Shown here: piece after piece, positions 24,761 to 33,601 of the stretch
Layout of the letters: each line of letters opens with the position of its first letter
Position numbering within the stretch: position 1 is the stretch's first letter
Assembly: GCF_900113065.1 (NCBI RefSeq)
Contig: NZ_FOOA01000006.1
Location: forward strand, 1-64,000
DNA: 64,000 bases
Direction: 5' to 3'
From: Aureimonas phyllosphaerae
Lineage (GTDB): Bacteria > Pseudomonadota > Alphaproteobacteria > Rhizobiales > Rhizobiaceae
Notes under the pieces: generated by a model
Database searches by the model: none
What the model saw: only the letters and a program-made list of their open reading frames with translations
What the model was told of the DNA's origin: nothing
Translations under genes and position numbers: made by a program

Positions 24761-26124
24761 CGGGCCGTCTCCAGAACCGGTTCCCAGCCTTCGCGCTCGC
24801 CGGCGCCCAGGCGCTCGAAGCCCTGCTTGCGCGCGCCGTCGCCGCCGTTGGCAATTCCATCGAAGCCGATCCGCGCCATCGTGGCGGGATGGGCGAGCCA
24901 ATGCCGCACGAGGTCGACCCGCGCGTCCTCGAACCAGGCCGACATCTGCTCGGCGCTCAAGCCCCCGGCGGGCGGAGCGAAGCGCCCCTCGGCGACGTCA
25001 GCGATGCGCGCGTCCTGTTCAGCTTCCGGCAGGGCGTCGAGCCCCTCCAGCGCGTCGAGCGCACGGGTGTAGGCCTCGCGGTCGTTCGGCAGAACGGCGG
25101 GGCGCCAGCCGTCGCCCTTGCCCTCGGCGACCTGCCCCTCGACAAGGGCCGCAAGGTCGATCGCCGGGCCGTCCTGCGGCACGACGCGCCTGGCCAACGC
25201 CCCCAGCGTCCGGCGCTGCGTGTCGCTCAGGAACCGCGGCGCGGCGCCCGCTGGCAGCAGCCGGTGGGCGAGGATGCCGCGAGTGCGGGCGCTGACGCGC
25301 GGCGAGGCGATGAGCTGCGTCATTTCCGGAGGCACCGCGGGGCCGAGGCCCGCGCGCTCGTTCCAGAAGCGGATGATGGCGTCCGCCACCGCATCCGTGC
25401 GCTCCAGCGGCAGGAGGTGCCCGGCACCATCCAGAACCTCCACCGTCGCCTGCGGATAGACGCGCGCATTGGTCTCGCGCTGCCCGTCCGGCCCGAGGTC
25501 GCCGTCCGCGCCGCCGGCCAGGATCAGGGCGGGCAGCGGCAGGGTGCCGACCATTTCCGACCAGTCCTCGCGGCTGCCGCGCTCGAGCCAGGCGGCCCAG
25601 GCTTCGCCCGTCGTGCGGCGAAGGTCCTGCATCATCCGCGCATCGTTCTCGGGCGCCAGCGGCGCGCCGACATTGGCATCGATGAACTGGCGGATGGCGT
25701 CGTCGCCGAGCCCCTGCCCGTCGCGGACCCAACGCAGCATGTCCTCACGCCGCGCCTCGTCCATCGGCTCAGGGCTCGGCGGCGAGCCCGCCAGGAGAAC
25801 GATGCCGGCGAGGCCGAACAGAGGCTCGTCTCCGGCGAGCGTCCGCGCGGCCAGAACGGTGGCGATCTTGCCCCCCATCGAGTGGCCGGCGAGCAGCCAG
25901 CGGGAGGGCAGGCGTCCGGACAGTTCGCCCGCCACGTGACGAACCATGTCCTCGACGCTGGTGCCTTGGCTCAGAGGGGTTTCGCCGAAACCCGGCAGGT
26001 CGATGCCGATGACATCGAAACGATCAGCAAGACGCGCGGCGACGCCGTCGATGGCATGGCGGCTCGAGCCGAGGGCGTGGAGAAAGACCAGCGCCGGACG
26101 GTCGGCTGAAGATAATGGGGGCAT
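24757..26124 (-). CDS. fusion of alpha/beta hydrolase and gluconate 2-dehydrogenase subunit 3 domain
   Basis: A 455-residue two-part protein. Residues about 1-260 are an alpha/beta hydrolase: LVFLHALGSSRHA gives the oxyanion loop, the nucleophile elbow is LLAGHSMGGK, and the C-terminal His is in LDGAGHLLPLE. Residues about 285-440 match the gluconate 2-dehydrogenase subunit 3 fold (FLSDTQRRTLGALARRVVPQDG). ATG at 26124 is used. Free-standing subunit 3 proteins usually carry a Tat signal and travel with the GMC subunit; here the signal is replaced by the hydrolase. It is coupled by ATGA to the GMC gene. I infer that ester or lactone hydrolysis and oxidation act on the same compound. Confidence 0.82.
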   Translation of the reverse strand: MPPLSSADRPALVFLHALGSSRHAIDGVAARLADRFDVIGIDLPGFGETPLSQGTSVEDMVRHVAGELSGRLPSRWLLAGHSMGGKIATVLAARTLAGDEPLFGLAGIVLLAGSPPSPEPMDEARREDMLRWVRDGQGLGDDAIRQFIDANVGAPLAPENDARMMQDLRRTTGEAWAAWLERGSREDWSEMVGTLPLPALILAGGADGDLGPDGQRETNARVYPQATVEVLDGAGHLLPLERTDAVADAIIRFWNERAGLGPAVPPEMTQLIASPRVSARTRGILAHRLLPAGAAPRFLSDTQRRTLGALARRVVPQDGPAIDLAALVEGQVAEGKGDGWRPAVLPNDREAYTRALDALEGLDALPEAEQDARIADVAEGRFAPPAGGLSAEQMSAWFEDARVDLVRHWLAHPATMARIGFDGIANGGDGARKQGFERLGAGEREGWEPVLETAR

Positions 26125-26318
26125 GGGCTCCGCAGGACCGAATTGGAATCGTCGAGCCCGTCTAAAGTTTGGGCGGCCAACGGGTTCCGGCCGCGCCTGC
26201 TGCAAACTGTCGCCCCGCGCGGCTGTCACGCCCCTGTCGGCGCAATCGCGATATGACCCTTTGCGTGCGACCGGTCGAACCTATTTGCGCGCCCGCATCC
26301 ATCAACGGAGAATTGCCC

Positions 26319-27374
26319 ATGTTCCGCTGCGAAGGCTTTGCCACGGACTCCGCCGACAAGCCGCTGTCGCGCACGACGTTCGAGCGCCGCGACGTCGGCG
26401 AGCGGGACGTCAAGATCGACATCCTGTTCTGCGGCGTCTGCCATTCCGACCTGCACCAGGCCCGCAACGAGTGGCAGAACACGATCTACCCCTGCCTGCC
26501 CGGCCACGAGATCGTCGGCCGCGTGTCGGAGGTCGGCTCCGCCGTCACCAAGTTCAAGGTCGGCGACCTCGCCGGCGTCGGTTGCATGGTCGGCTCGTGC
26601 CAGAACTGCCCGAACTGCGCCGACGGTCTCGAGCAGTATTGCGACAACGGCTTCGTCGGCACCTATAACGGGATCGAGAAGGAGACTGGCAAGGTCACGA
26701 TGGGCGGCTATTCCGACGCCATCGTGGTGGACGAAGGCTTCACGCTGCGGATCCCGGAGAACCTCGAGCTGGCCGCCGTCGCGCCGCTCCTGTGCGCGGG
26801 GATCACGACCTATTCGCCGCTGCGCCGCTGGAACGTCCAGCCGGGCCAGAAGGTCGGCATCGTGGGCCTTGGCGGTCTCGGCCACATGGGCGTGAAGCTC
26901 GCCCATGCGATGGGCGCGCATGTCGTCCTCTTCACGACCTCGCCGAAGAAGGCCGACGACGCCAGGCGCCTCGGCGCCGACGAGGTGATCGTCTCGACCG
27001 ATCCGAAGCAGATGGAGGCGCACGCGACCTCCTTCGACTTCATCCTCGATTGCGTCGCCGCCGATCACGACGTCAACGCCTACCTCAACCTCCTGAAGCG
27101 CGACGGCACGATGTGCCAGGTCGGCGCGCCGGAGAAGCCGCTCTCGGTCGCCGCCTTCTCGGTGATCTGGAAGCGCCGTTCGTTCGCGGGATCCTTGATC
27201 GGCGGCATCGCGGAGACGCAGGAGATGCTCGACTTCTGCGCCGAACACAACATCACCTCGGACATCGAGATGATCGACATCAACGACATCGAGGCGGCCT
27301 ACGCGCGGATGCTGAAGAGCGACGTGAAGTACCGCTTCGTGATCGACATGGCGACCCTGAAGAAGGCCGCCTGA
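26319..27374 (+). CDS. zinc-dependent NAD(P) alcohol dehydrogenase (YahK/cinnamyl type)
   Basis: A 351-residue medium-chain dehydrogenase that interconverts aldehydes and alcohols. The catalytic zinc ligands are Cys38 (CGVCHSD) and His63 (GHEIVG); the structural zinc set is Cys94, 97, 100 and 108. The Rossmann motif is GLGGLGHMG at residues about 185. Length and motifs match the NADPH-dependent YahK/AdhC group. ATG at 26319 follows CGGAGA. It is divergent from the GMC/hydrolase operon across 194 bases; I saw no clear operator there. A link with that operon's aldehydes is possible but unproven. Confidence 0.88.
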   Translation: MFRCEGFATDSADKPLSRTTFERRDVGERDVKIDILFCGVCHSDLHQARNEWQNTIYPCLPGHEIVGRVSEVGSAVTKFKVGDLAGVGCMVGSCQNCPNCADGLEQYCDNGFVGTYNGIEKETGKVTMGGYSDAIVVDEGFTLRIPENLELAAVAPLLCAGITTYSPLRRWNVQPGQKVGIVGLGGLGHMGVKLAHAMGAHVVLFTTSPKKADDARRLGADEVIVSTDPKQMEAHATSFDFILDCVAADHDVNAYLNLLKRDGTMCQVGAPEKPLSVAAFSVIWKRRSFAGSLIGGIAETQEMLDFCAEHNITSDIEMIDINDIEAAYARMLKSDVKYRFVIDMATLKKAA

Positions 27375-27378
27375 TCGC

Positions 27379-27413
27379 AGCAGCGCCGCCCGGCTTCAGG
27401 TCGGGCGGCGCTG
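27379..27413. terminator. 13-bp-stem hairpin between convergent genes
   Basis: GCAGCGCCGCCCG (27379-27391) pairs with CGGGCGGCGCTGC (27401-27413) around a 9-base loop. It overlaps the 3' end of the PAS gene. No T-run follows on either strand. Confidence 0.6.
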
Positions 27414-27983
27414 CATCCAGATCTCGCGCAGCATCCGATCGACGATTTGCCGGTAGCGATCGTCCTCCGCCCGTTCCGCCAGGAAGCGCAGGTCGATCAC
27501 CCGTTCGATGAACTCGTCCTCGATCGCCGTATGAATCCGGCTCTGCACCTCCGCGATGGAGGCGGTGAAGAGCGTCGGCTTGCCGGCGTCGCTCATCTTC
27601 CATTGGCTGAGACTGCGCACCCGGCGAATAGTGCCGTCCGCGAGGTGGATCCCGTAGACGTTGACCATCGGTTCGGCGCGCAGGAAGCTGCGCGACATGC
27701 GCTCGTAGACGAGGTCGAGATCCTCGCGAACGATGCGATCGCGAAAGCACGTGATCCCGATCGTATCCGCGCTCGCGCGGGGGAAACCCAGACGCTCGGC
27801 GAAGTCGGGGCTCAAGGACAGGGTGTTCTGCCCGAACTCCCACACCAGTTCCCCGGTCAGCATCCGTCCCGGTCCCCGGCCGCTCGGCTGATCTGTGGGA
27901 GGCGGCTCGACGGACACGGGAAGCTCCGGACAGGCGGGGATCGTTTCGGGTCTGATCAGATCGATCGGGCGTTCAGCCGTCAA
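27396..27983 (-). CDS. PAS-like domain protein, 195 aa
   Basis: A 195-residue soluble protein. Residues about 45-150 look like a PAS_3-type domain: LVWEFGQNTLSLSPDFAERLG, then VREDLDLVYERMSR and a strand with DGTIRRVRSLSQWK. The N-terminal 40 residues are Pro-rich and probably disordered; the C-terminus is a basic helix (RYRQIVDRMLREIW). No output domain is present, so it may bind a small molecule or a partner protein. Only TTG at 27983 gives this frame a start near its N-terminus, and this is uncertain. It is not part of an obvious operon. Confidence 0.6.
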   Translation of the reverse strand: MTAERPIDLIRPETIPACPELPVSVEPPPTDQPSGRGPGRMLTGELVWEFGQNTLSLSPDFAERLGFPRASADTIGITCFRDRIVREDLDLVYERMSRSFLRAEPMVNVYGIHLADGTIRRVRSLSQWKMSDAGKPTLFTASIAEVQSRIHTAIEDEFIERVIDLRFLAERAEDDRYRQIVDRMLREIWMQRRPT

Positions 27984-28064
27984 CCATCACGCGTATGAGA
28001 ATCACGTTTTCAATTCAAGATCGATAGACGGCACGACATGCATGCGCCGGCCGCATGGCTGGGC

Positions 28065-29684
28065 TCAGAACAGGTCGCCCTGCGCCGTCGCCGGCAGCGT
28101 CGTCGCCTTGCGGCGTCCTGGCTTTGCAAGCCGCGGCGCCTCGCCTTCCACCTCGGTCGCGACCGCCGCACGGCGGTGGCCGTGTGCGAACTCGACCTCG
28201 AACGCGGTGCCCGGCTTCAGGTCCTCGGCCCTCGTGATCGGCGTATTGTCGGCGCCGCGCACGATGGCGTAGCCCCGCTCCAGGACCTGCCGCGGATCGA
28301 GGCTGGCGGCGACGCGCCACGCGCCCGAAAGCGCCACCTTGCGGCGCGAGACGAGATCGCCGAACGCCCGGTCCATGCGCTCGCCGGCCTGTGCGAGGCG
28401 TAGGCGCGCCTGGTCGGAGCGCGCGGCGACGACATGCGGGCGCAGCGATCCCTCCAGCCGTTCCAGCTGATGGCGACGCCGCGTGAGCGCATGGGTGAGG
28501 GCGTGGAAGATACCGGCCTCGGCGTGGCGCAGATCGGCGCGGCGGTCGCGGATCGCCGCCTCGAGCCGCGTGGGCGAGAGTTCGGCCGCCGCGTCGCCGA
28601 GCATGCGCCGCCGCTCGGCGGTGTAGAAGCGCAGGGCGCGTCCAAGCCCGGTCTCCGCCTCGTCCAGACGGCGGCGCGGCAGCGACAGAAGAAGGTCGGG
28701 CGAGGGCAGGGCGCGGGCGAGATGGGCAACGGCGCGGCGTTCGGCCTGCAGGGTGCGCGAGACGGCGGCCGATGCGCGCGCGTCCATCGCGGCGAGCGTC
28801 GCCACGAGATCGGCGCGCACCGGTACGGCCATCTCGGCGGCTCCGGTCGGCGTCGGCGCCCGGCGGTCGGCCGCATGGTCGATCAGCGTCCAGTCCGTCT
28901 CGTGGCCGACCGCCGAGATCAGCGGGATGGCGGAACGGGCAGCGGCGCGCACCACGCCCTCGTCGTTGAAGCCCCAGAGGTCCTCGAGGCTGCCTCCGCC
29001 GCGCGCGACGATCAGGACATCCGGCCGGGGAACCGGCCCGCCCGGCTCGATCGCGTTGAACCCGTCGATCGCGGCCGCGACCTCCTCGCCGCAGGTCTCG
29101 CCCTGGACGCGCACCGGCCAGACGAGGACATGGAGCGGGAAGCGGTCGGCGATGCGATGGCGGATGTCGCGGATCACGGCGCCGGTCGGCGAGGTCACGA
29201 CGCCGATGACGCGCGGCATGAAGGGCAGCGGGCGCTTCCGCTCCGCCGCAAACAGCCCCTCGGCCTCCAGTTTCAATCGGCGCTCGTTGAGGAGCGCCAT
29301 CAGCGCGCCGGCGCCCGCCGGCTGCATGGCTTCCACCACGATCTGATACTTCGAGGAGCCCGGGAACGTCGTCAGCTTGCCGGTGACGACGACCTCGAGC
29401 CCTTCCTCGGGCTTGAAGGCGAGCTTGGAGAAGGTCGTGCGCCAGACCACGGCCTCGAGCCGCGAGCGGTCGTCCTTCAAGGCGAAATAGGCGTGCCCCG
29501 AGGAATGCGGCCCGCGGTAGCCCGACACCTCGCCGCGCACCCGCACGTGTCCGTACGTGTCCTCCACCGTGCGCTTCAGGGCGCCGGAAATCTCGGAGAC
29601 CGAATATTCGGCGACGTTGCTGCCGGCCTCGGTCTCCGCGACATCCTCGACCGGCGCGATCGCCGCGCGCGCGCGCTTCACCAT
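28065..29684 (-). CDS. xseA: exodeoxyribonuclease VII large subunit
   Basis: A 539-residue XseA, which with XseB degrades single-stranded DNA from both ends. The N-terminal OB fold ([30 protein letters not shown]) binds DNA; the catalytic domain carries [16 protein letters not shown] and the signature [16 protein letters not shown], then [14 protein letters not shown] long helical region follows, and the C-terminal strand region includes [14 protein letters not shown] at 29684 overlaps the end of the lysR gene by 7 bases. No xseB was found nearby. The C-terminal tail is longer and more basic than in E. coli. Confidence 0.93.
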   Translation of the reverse strand: MVKRARAAIAPVEDVAETEAGSNVAEYSVSEISGALKRTVEDTYGHVRVRGEVSGYRGPHSSGHAYFALKDDRSRLEAVVWRTTFSKLAFKPEEGLEVVVTGKLTTFPGSSKYQIVVEAMQPAGAGALMALLNERRLKLEAEGLFAAERKRPLPFMPRVIGVVTSPTGAVIRDIRHRIADRFPLHVLVWPVRVQGETCGEEVAAAIDGFNAIEPGGPVPRPDVLIVARGGGSLEDLWGFNDEGVVRAAARSAIPLISAVGHETDWTLIDHAADRRAPTPTGAAEMAVPVRADLVATLAAMDARASAAVSRTLQAERRAVAHLARALPSPDLLLSLPRRRLDEAETGLGRALRFYTAERRRMLGDAAAELSPTRLEAAIRDRRADLRHAEAGIFHALTHALTRRRHQLERLEGSLRPHVVAARSDQARLRLAQAGERMDRAFGDLVSRRKVALSGAWRVAASLDPRQVLERGYAIVRGADNTPITRAEDLKPGTAFEVEFAHGHRRAAVATEVEGEAPRLAKPGRRKATTLPATAQGDLF

Positions 29685-30631
29685 CCGGCGAGCCCCACGC
29701 CCGGACGAAGGCGCTGCGAGCGGATCATCCGCGTTTCCGGCAGGCGTGTCGTGATGGTCTCGCGCGGCGTCACCGGCAGGTTCTGCAGGCTCTCGCGGAT
29801 GTGCTGGACGAGCGCTGCGACCGCCGAGGACTGGCTGTTGCGTCCGCGCATGAGGGCGATCTGCGCGTCCGCGAGCCGCGGAAAGCCCTCGGCCTCGGTG
29901 AGGACGCGCATGCCCGGCCGCAGCGCGCATTCCGGCAGGACGCTGACCGCCAGCCCGGCGAGCACGGCGGAAGTGACGATCTGCGCCGACCATGAGGTGA
30001 AGAGGATGCGGTGCTCGCGCCCGACGCGTCGCAGCGCCTCGATGCCCTGCTGGCGCCAACCGCAGTCCGCCCGCCCGATCGCGAGCGGCAGCACGGGCTC
30101 CTCGTGCACCGAATGGGCGGCCGAGGTAACGAAGTGCAGCGGTTCGGTGCGCACGATTTCGGACCAGGCGTGAGTCTTCGTCGGGCAGACGAGGGCGACG
30201 TCGAGATGGTTCTTCTCGACGTGCTCGATGAGGCTCGATGTCGTCTCGCAGGCGATCTGCAACTCCACCCTCGGGTTGGATCGCACGAAGCGGGCCATGA
30301 TCTCGGGCAGGAAGCGCTCGGCATAGTCGTCGGGCAGGCCGATGCGCACGTGACCCTCGATCGTCTCCTCGTCGAAGGCCGAGAGGGTTTCCTGGCTGAG
30401 GCAGAGCATCCGCCGTGCGTAGGTCAGGAGCCGCGCCCCGTCGTCGGTGAGCTTCACGGTCCGCCCGTTGCGCTCGAAGAGATCGGCACCGAGCCGCTCC
30501 TCCAGCCGGCGCACCTGCATGGAGACGGCGGACTGTGTCTTGAAGACCTCCTCCGCCGCGCGGGTGAAGCTGCCCGTGTCGACGATGGCGACGAAGGTGC
30601 GGAGCTGGTCGAGATCGAGCGGCGAGGCCAT
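29678..30631 (-). CDS. LysR-family transcriptional regulator
   Basis: A 317-residue LysR regulator. Residues about 5-65 form the winged helix-turn-helix ([25 protein letters not shown] is split over two helices). The C-terminal effector domain starts near residue 90 ([18 protein letters not shown]), similar to the LrhA/HexA branch. It is divergent from the DUF1127 gene and overlaps xseA by 7 bases. Candidate sites for it lie in the 186-base divergent gap. LysR genes paired with DUF1127 proteins are common in Rhizobiales; the effector is unknown. Confidence 0.9.
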   Translation of the reverse strand: MASPLDLDQLRTFVAIVDTGSFTRAAEEVFKTQSAVSMQVRRLEERLGADLFERNGRTVKLTDDGARLLTYARRMLCLSQETLSAFDEETIEGHVRIGLPDDYAERFLPEIMARFVRSNPRVELQIACETTSSLIEHVEKNHLDVALVCPTKTHAWSEIVRTEPLHFVTSAAHSVHEEPVLPLAIGRADCGWRQQGIEALRRVGREHRILFTSWSAQIVTSAVLAGLAVSVLPECALRPGMRVLTEAEGFPRLADAQIALMRGRNSQSSAVAALVQHIRESLQNLPVTPRETITTRLPETRMIRSQRLRPGVGLAGW

Positions 30632-30659
30632 GGCGGCGACCCATCAGGATTGATGATGC

Positions 30660-30693
30660 TGTTCATAAGGAACATTCGTTGGCCTGATCCGTC
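30660..30693 (+). promoter_or_regulatory. LysR-like inverted repeat overlapping an EcfG-like promoter
   Basis: TGTTC-N5-GAACA (30660-30674) is a perfect inverted repeat 29 bases from the lysR start. Overlapping it, GGAAC (30669-30673) is followed after 16 bases by CGTC (30690-30693), one base off the sigma-EcfG pattern GGAAC-N16/17-CGTT, and it faces the DUF1127 gene 125 bases downstream. Confidence 0.4.
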
Positions 30694-30817
30694 AAGCCGA
30701 TCTATTTCCATCCCCGTCAACACCGCGCCGATCGTTTCCGCCGCCGGACCCTCCGTCCGGCGGAACGGCCCCGCCTTGTCCCGACGCACCGTATGGCCCT
30801 CGAAAGGAGACCCCGCC

Positions 30818-31102
30818 ATGACGCTCGCCACGAAGACGCCCCGCTCGTCCGTGATGGACATGCTCGCCCCGACCAAGGGTGCCCTGGCCTTTCCCGCCTT
30901 CCGCGCGATCGTCCGCACGCTCCTCAATCGCCGCGCGGCCTATCGCGTGTCCGAGCTTCCCGACTACCTCCTGAAGGACATCGGGCTGAAGCGGGACGAC
31001 GTGCACGAGGCGCTGCACGCCGACTGGCGCGAGGATCCGACCTTCAAGCTGGCGCTCGCCGCCGCCCGTCGGCGCGGCCGCGTCAGCCCGCGCCGGGACT
31101 GA
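30818..31102 (+). CDS. DUF1127 small basic protein
   Basis: A 94-residue protein whose centre carries the DUF1127 (YjiS) arginine-rich helix: YRVSELPDYLLKDIGLKRDDV. It lacks a signal peptide. In alphaproteobacteria these proteins take part in carbon, phosphate and RNA metabolism, often under stress control. ATG at 30818 follows AAGGAG. The N-terminal 45 residues are an extension compared with the shortest members. A strong two-way terminator follows. It is divergent from lysR, and control by that regulator or EcfG is likely but inferred. Confidence 0.85.
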   Translation: MTLATKTPRSSVMDMLAPTKGALAFPAFRAIVRTLLNRRAAYRVSELPDYLLKDIGLKRDDVHEALHADWREDPTFKLALAAARRRGRVSPRRD

Positions 31103-31120
31103 ACTCCGCAAACCCCATCG

Positions 31121-31156
31121 AAAAAGGCCGCCGCGAGGGATCGCGGCGGCCTTTTT
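31121..31156. terminator. strong bidirectional intrinsic terminator
   Basis: AAAAAGGCCGCCGCGA and TCGCGGCGGCCTTTTT form a perfect 16-bp arm pair around GGGA. Each strand ends in five Ts, so it can stop both the DUF1127 and the CNNM transcripts. Confidence 0.93.
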
Positions 31157-31187
31157 CGTGTTCCGACGTCAATCTACGTAGGAGCGG

Positions 31188-32501
31188 TCAGGCGTCCTCG
31201 CGTAGCGCGCCCACGAGCTCGCCGGTCTGCACGGCGAGGATCTTGTCGACACGCCGCCCGTCAAGGTCGACGACCTCGAAGCGCCAGGCGCCGTACTGGA
31301 TCGATTCGCCGACCTCCGGGATGTGGCCGAACTGGTCGAGGATGAAGCCGGCCAGCGTCTCGTAGTCGCGCTCGCGCGGCAGTTGCGCCGAGCCGAGCGT
31401 CCGCTCGACGTCGTCGATCGGCATGCCGGCGTCGATGAGGTACGAGCCGTCGTCGCGGCGCACGGCCGCGTAGTCCTCCTCGGCGCCCTCGGGCAGCGAG
31501 CCCGCGATGGCGGCGAGGATGTCGGTCGGCGTCACTACGCCTTCGAACGAGCCGTACTCGTCAAGCACGATCGCCATGTGGATGTTGACGGCGCGGAACC
31601 GGTCGAGAAGCTTGAGGACCGGCATGGTCTCGTTGACATAGAGCGGCTCGCGCACGGCCGTTCGCACGTCGATCGAGCCGGTCTTGCGGTACTGCTCCAG
31701 AAGCTCCTTGGCCTGCACCACGCCGATCAGGTCGTCGACATCCTCGGAGGCGACGGGGAAGCGCGAGTGGCCGCTCGAATGGATCTCGTCCAGGATCGCG
31801 TCCGGCGAATCGGCCAGCGAGATCCAGGCGACGTCGGGGCGCGGCACCATGATGGAGCGCACGTTGCGATCGGCGATGCGCAGCACCCCCTCGATCATCT
31901 CGCGCTCCTTCTCCTCGAAGACGCCCGATTCGGTGCCTTCCGCGATCATCGCCTTGACCTCCTCCTCGGTCACGGCGTTCTCGTTCTTCTCGTTGGCGCC
32001 GACGAGCTTGCCGACCGTTTCGGTCGAGACGCGCAGGAACCAGACGATCGGCGCGCCGATCTTGGCGAGCGCTCGCATCGGCGAGGACACGAAACAGGCG
32101 ATCGCTTCCGGATTGGCCAGCGCAAAGCGCTTGGGGACCAGTTCGCCGAGGATCAGCGAGAAATAGGTGATGAGGACGACCACGAGGCCGAAGGCGAAGC
32201 CTTCCGCATAGGCGCCGATCACGGGAAGCGGTGCCAGGAACTCGGCAAGCGGGCCGGAGAACACCGAGCCACCATAGGCGCCGGCGAAGATGCCGACGAG
32301 CGTGATGCCGATCTGGACGGTGGACAGGAAGCTCGTCGGGTCGTCGATCAGCTTGATCGCCCCTTCCGCCCCTCGCTTCCCGCTTTGTGCCATCTGCTGG
32401 AGACGGGCGCGGCGGGATGAGACCACCGCCAGTTCCGACATCGCAAAAAAGCCGTTGAGAAGAATCAGAAAGACGACGATCAGAAGGTTAGCGACTAGCA
32501 T
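31188..32501 (-). CDS. CNNM/CorC-family (HlyC-like) membrane protein
   Basis: A 437-residue inner-membrane protein with the DUF21 transmembrane domain (residues about 1-190, ILLNGFFAMSELAVVSSRRARL), a pair of CBS domains (about 205-330, VRSIMVPRPDV and MAIVLDEYGSFEGVVTPTDIL) and a C-terminal CorC_HlyC domain (about 345-430). The family is linked to magnesium or cobalt efflux and was misnamed haemolysin. Adenosine nucleotides bind the CBS pair in relatives. The length is standard. No magnesium riboswitch was recognised in the 144 bases upstream. Confidence 0.9.
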   Translation of the reverse strand: MLVANLLIVVFLILLNGFFAMSELAVVSSRRARLQQMAQSGKRGAEGAIKLIDDPTSFLSTVQIGITLVGIFAGAYGGSVFSGPLAEFLAPLPVIGAYAEGFAFGLVVVLITYFSLILGELVPKRFALANPEAIACFVSSPMRALAKIGAPIVWFLRVSTETVGKLVGANEKNENAVTEEEVKAMIAEGTESGVFEEKEREMIEGVLRIADRNVRSIMVPRPDVAWISLADSPDAILDEIHSSGHSRFPVASEDVDDLIGVVQAKELLEQYRKTGSIDVRTAVREPLYVNETMPVLKLLDRFRAVNIHMAIVLDEYGSFEGVVTPTDILAAIAGSLPEGAEEDYAAVRRDDGSYLIDAGMPIDDVERTLGSAQLPRERDYETLAGFILDQFGHIPEVGESIQYGAWRFEVVDLDGRRVDKILAVQTGELVGALREDA

Positions 32502-32645
32502 CCGGTATCCGTGAGGGAACTCGGGTCCCTCGATTGACGATGCACGGGATTATAGGCGGCAGGGCCCCACTCTTCCAATAGCGTTCGCGTGCAAACTTGC
32601 GTCGGGGCGGCTGAAGCCTTGCAGGCTCGGGCGTCTCCCGCCGGT

Positions 32646-33488
32646 TCAGCTTCCGGGCGCGCGAGGGCCGGCGCCGTACCGGTCGAACAGCCCCAGCATC
32701 TCGCGCATGTATTCGGCCTGCAGCGACTGGGCGTTGGCCAGCATCCCGGCGAACGCGAAGGGACCGGACGGCGCGGCGGCCGCGCGCTCCGGCGCCGGGG
32801 AGGGCTGGCGCGGCGGCGGGGGCGCGGCGGGGGCGGGCGGGCGCATCCAGCCGGTGGTCCAGGCCGTCATCAGTGCCATCGGGTCCATCGGCTGGGCGGC
32901 CGCCGCGTTCATCCAGGGCCAGCCGCGGAGCGCCCCGGCAAAGAGGTCGGTCATCGCCTGCTGCTGCGAGCGCGGCGCGTCGGCCGGGCGGCTGAAGGCT
33001 TCCAGCGCGTTGGCCGAGCGGCGCATGGCTTCCGCCATCGCCTGTCCCGCCGGGTCGGTCGGGTACGATCCCGGCGCCTGCCGACCGAACGCCGCCATGG
33101 TCTGCAGCATCGACTGGAACGACAGGAGCCCGAGGGACGGCATCATCTTCTCGATCACGTCCGGCGCCTGGCCGCTGAGGAGCGAGGCCTGGCGCGCCAC
33201 CGCGCCCGCAAGCTCGGGCCCGAACAGGGTGCGCACGAAGGCTTCGCCGGCCTCCTGCGAGGGCAGGGCGGAGGTGGAGCTTGCGGGGAGCGAGGGCGCA
33301 AAGCCCCGCAGGAGCTTGCCCCAGGCGTCGGGGTCGAGCATCGAGCGCTGGAAGCCGAGCATGAAGGCCGGCACCAGCGCGTCCGTCGTGCGGCGCATCT
33401 CCTCCTGGCTGAGCCGGAACTGCGTCGCCAGCCGGTCGGCCAGGACGCCCGCGTCGGTCGCGGTGAGCCAGTCGAAGAAATCGGTCAT
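32646..33488 (-). CDS. DUF937-type protein
   Basis: A 280-residue protein beginning MTDFFDWLTATDAGVLADRLA, which is the DUF937 (YidB-like) start, with repeated helical segments such as LSQEEMRRTTDALVPAFM. The C-terminal third is Pro/Ala-rich (PPPPRQPSPAPERAAAA) and probably disordered. There is no signal peptide or membrane span. ATG at 33488 has GGGGA upstream. It is 113 bases after gshA on the same strand. The function of the family is unknown. Confidence 0.75.
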   Translation of the reverse strand: MTDFFDWLTATDAGVLADRLATQFRLSQEEMRRTTDALVPAFMLGFQRSMLDPDAWGKLLRGFAPSLPASSTSALPSQEAGEAFVRTLFGPELAGAVARQASLLSGQAPDVIEKMMPSLGLLSFQSMLQTMAAFGRQAPGSYPTDPAGQAMAEAMRRSANALEAFSRPADAPRSQQQAMTDLFAGALRGWPWMNAAAAQPMDPMALMTAWTTGWMRPPAPAAPPPPRQPSPAPERAAAAPSGPFAFAGMLANAQSLQAEYMREMLGLFDRYGAGPRAPGS

Positions 33489-33601
33489 TCCGGTCCCCGT
33501 ATTCCCCGTGCAAAACGCCGCACGGCGCGGGGGACAGCATGACGCGGCCCGGCGGCGCTGCCAAGCCGTCGGGCAGCAACTCGCCGCCCGCGCGGGCCGT
33601 T

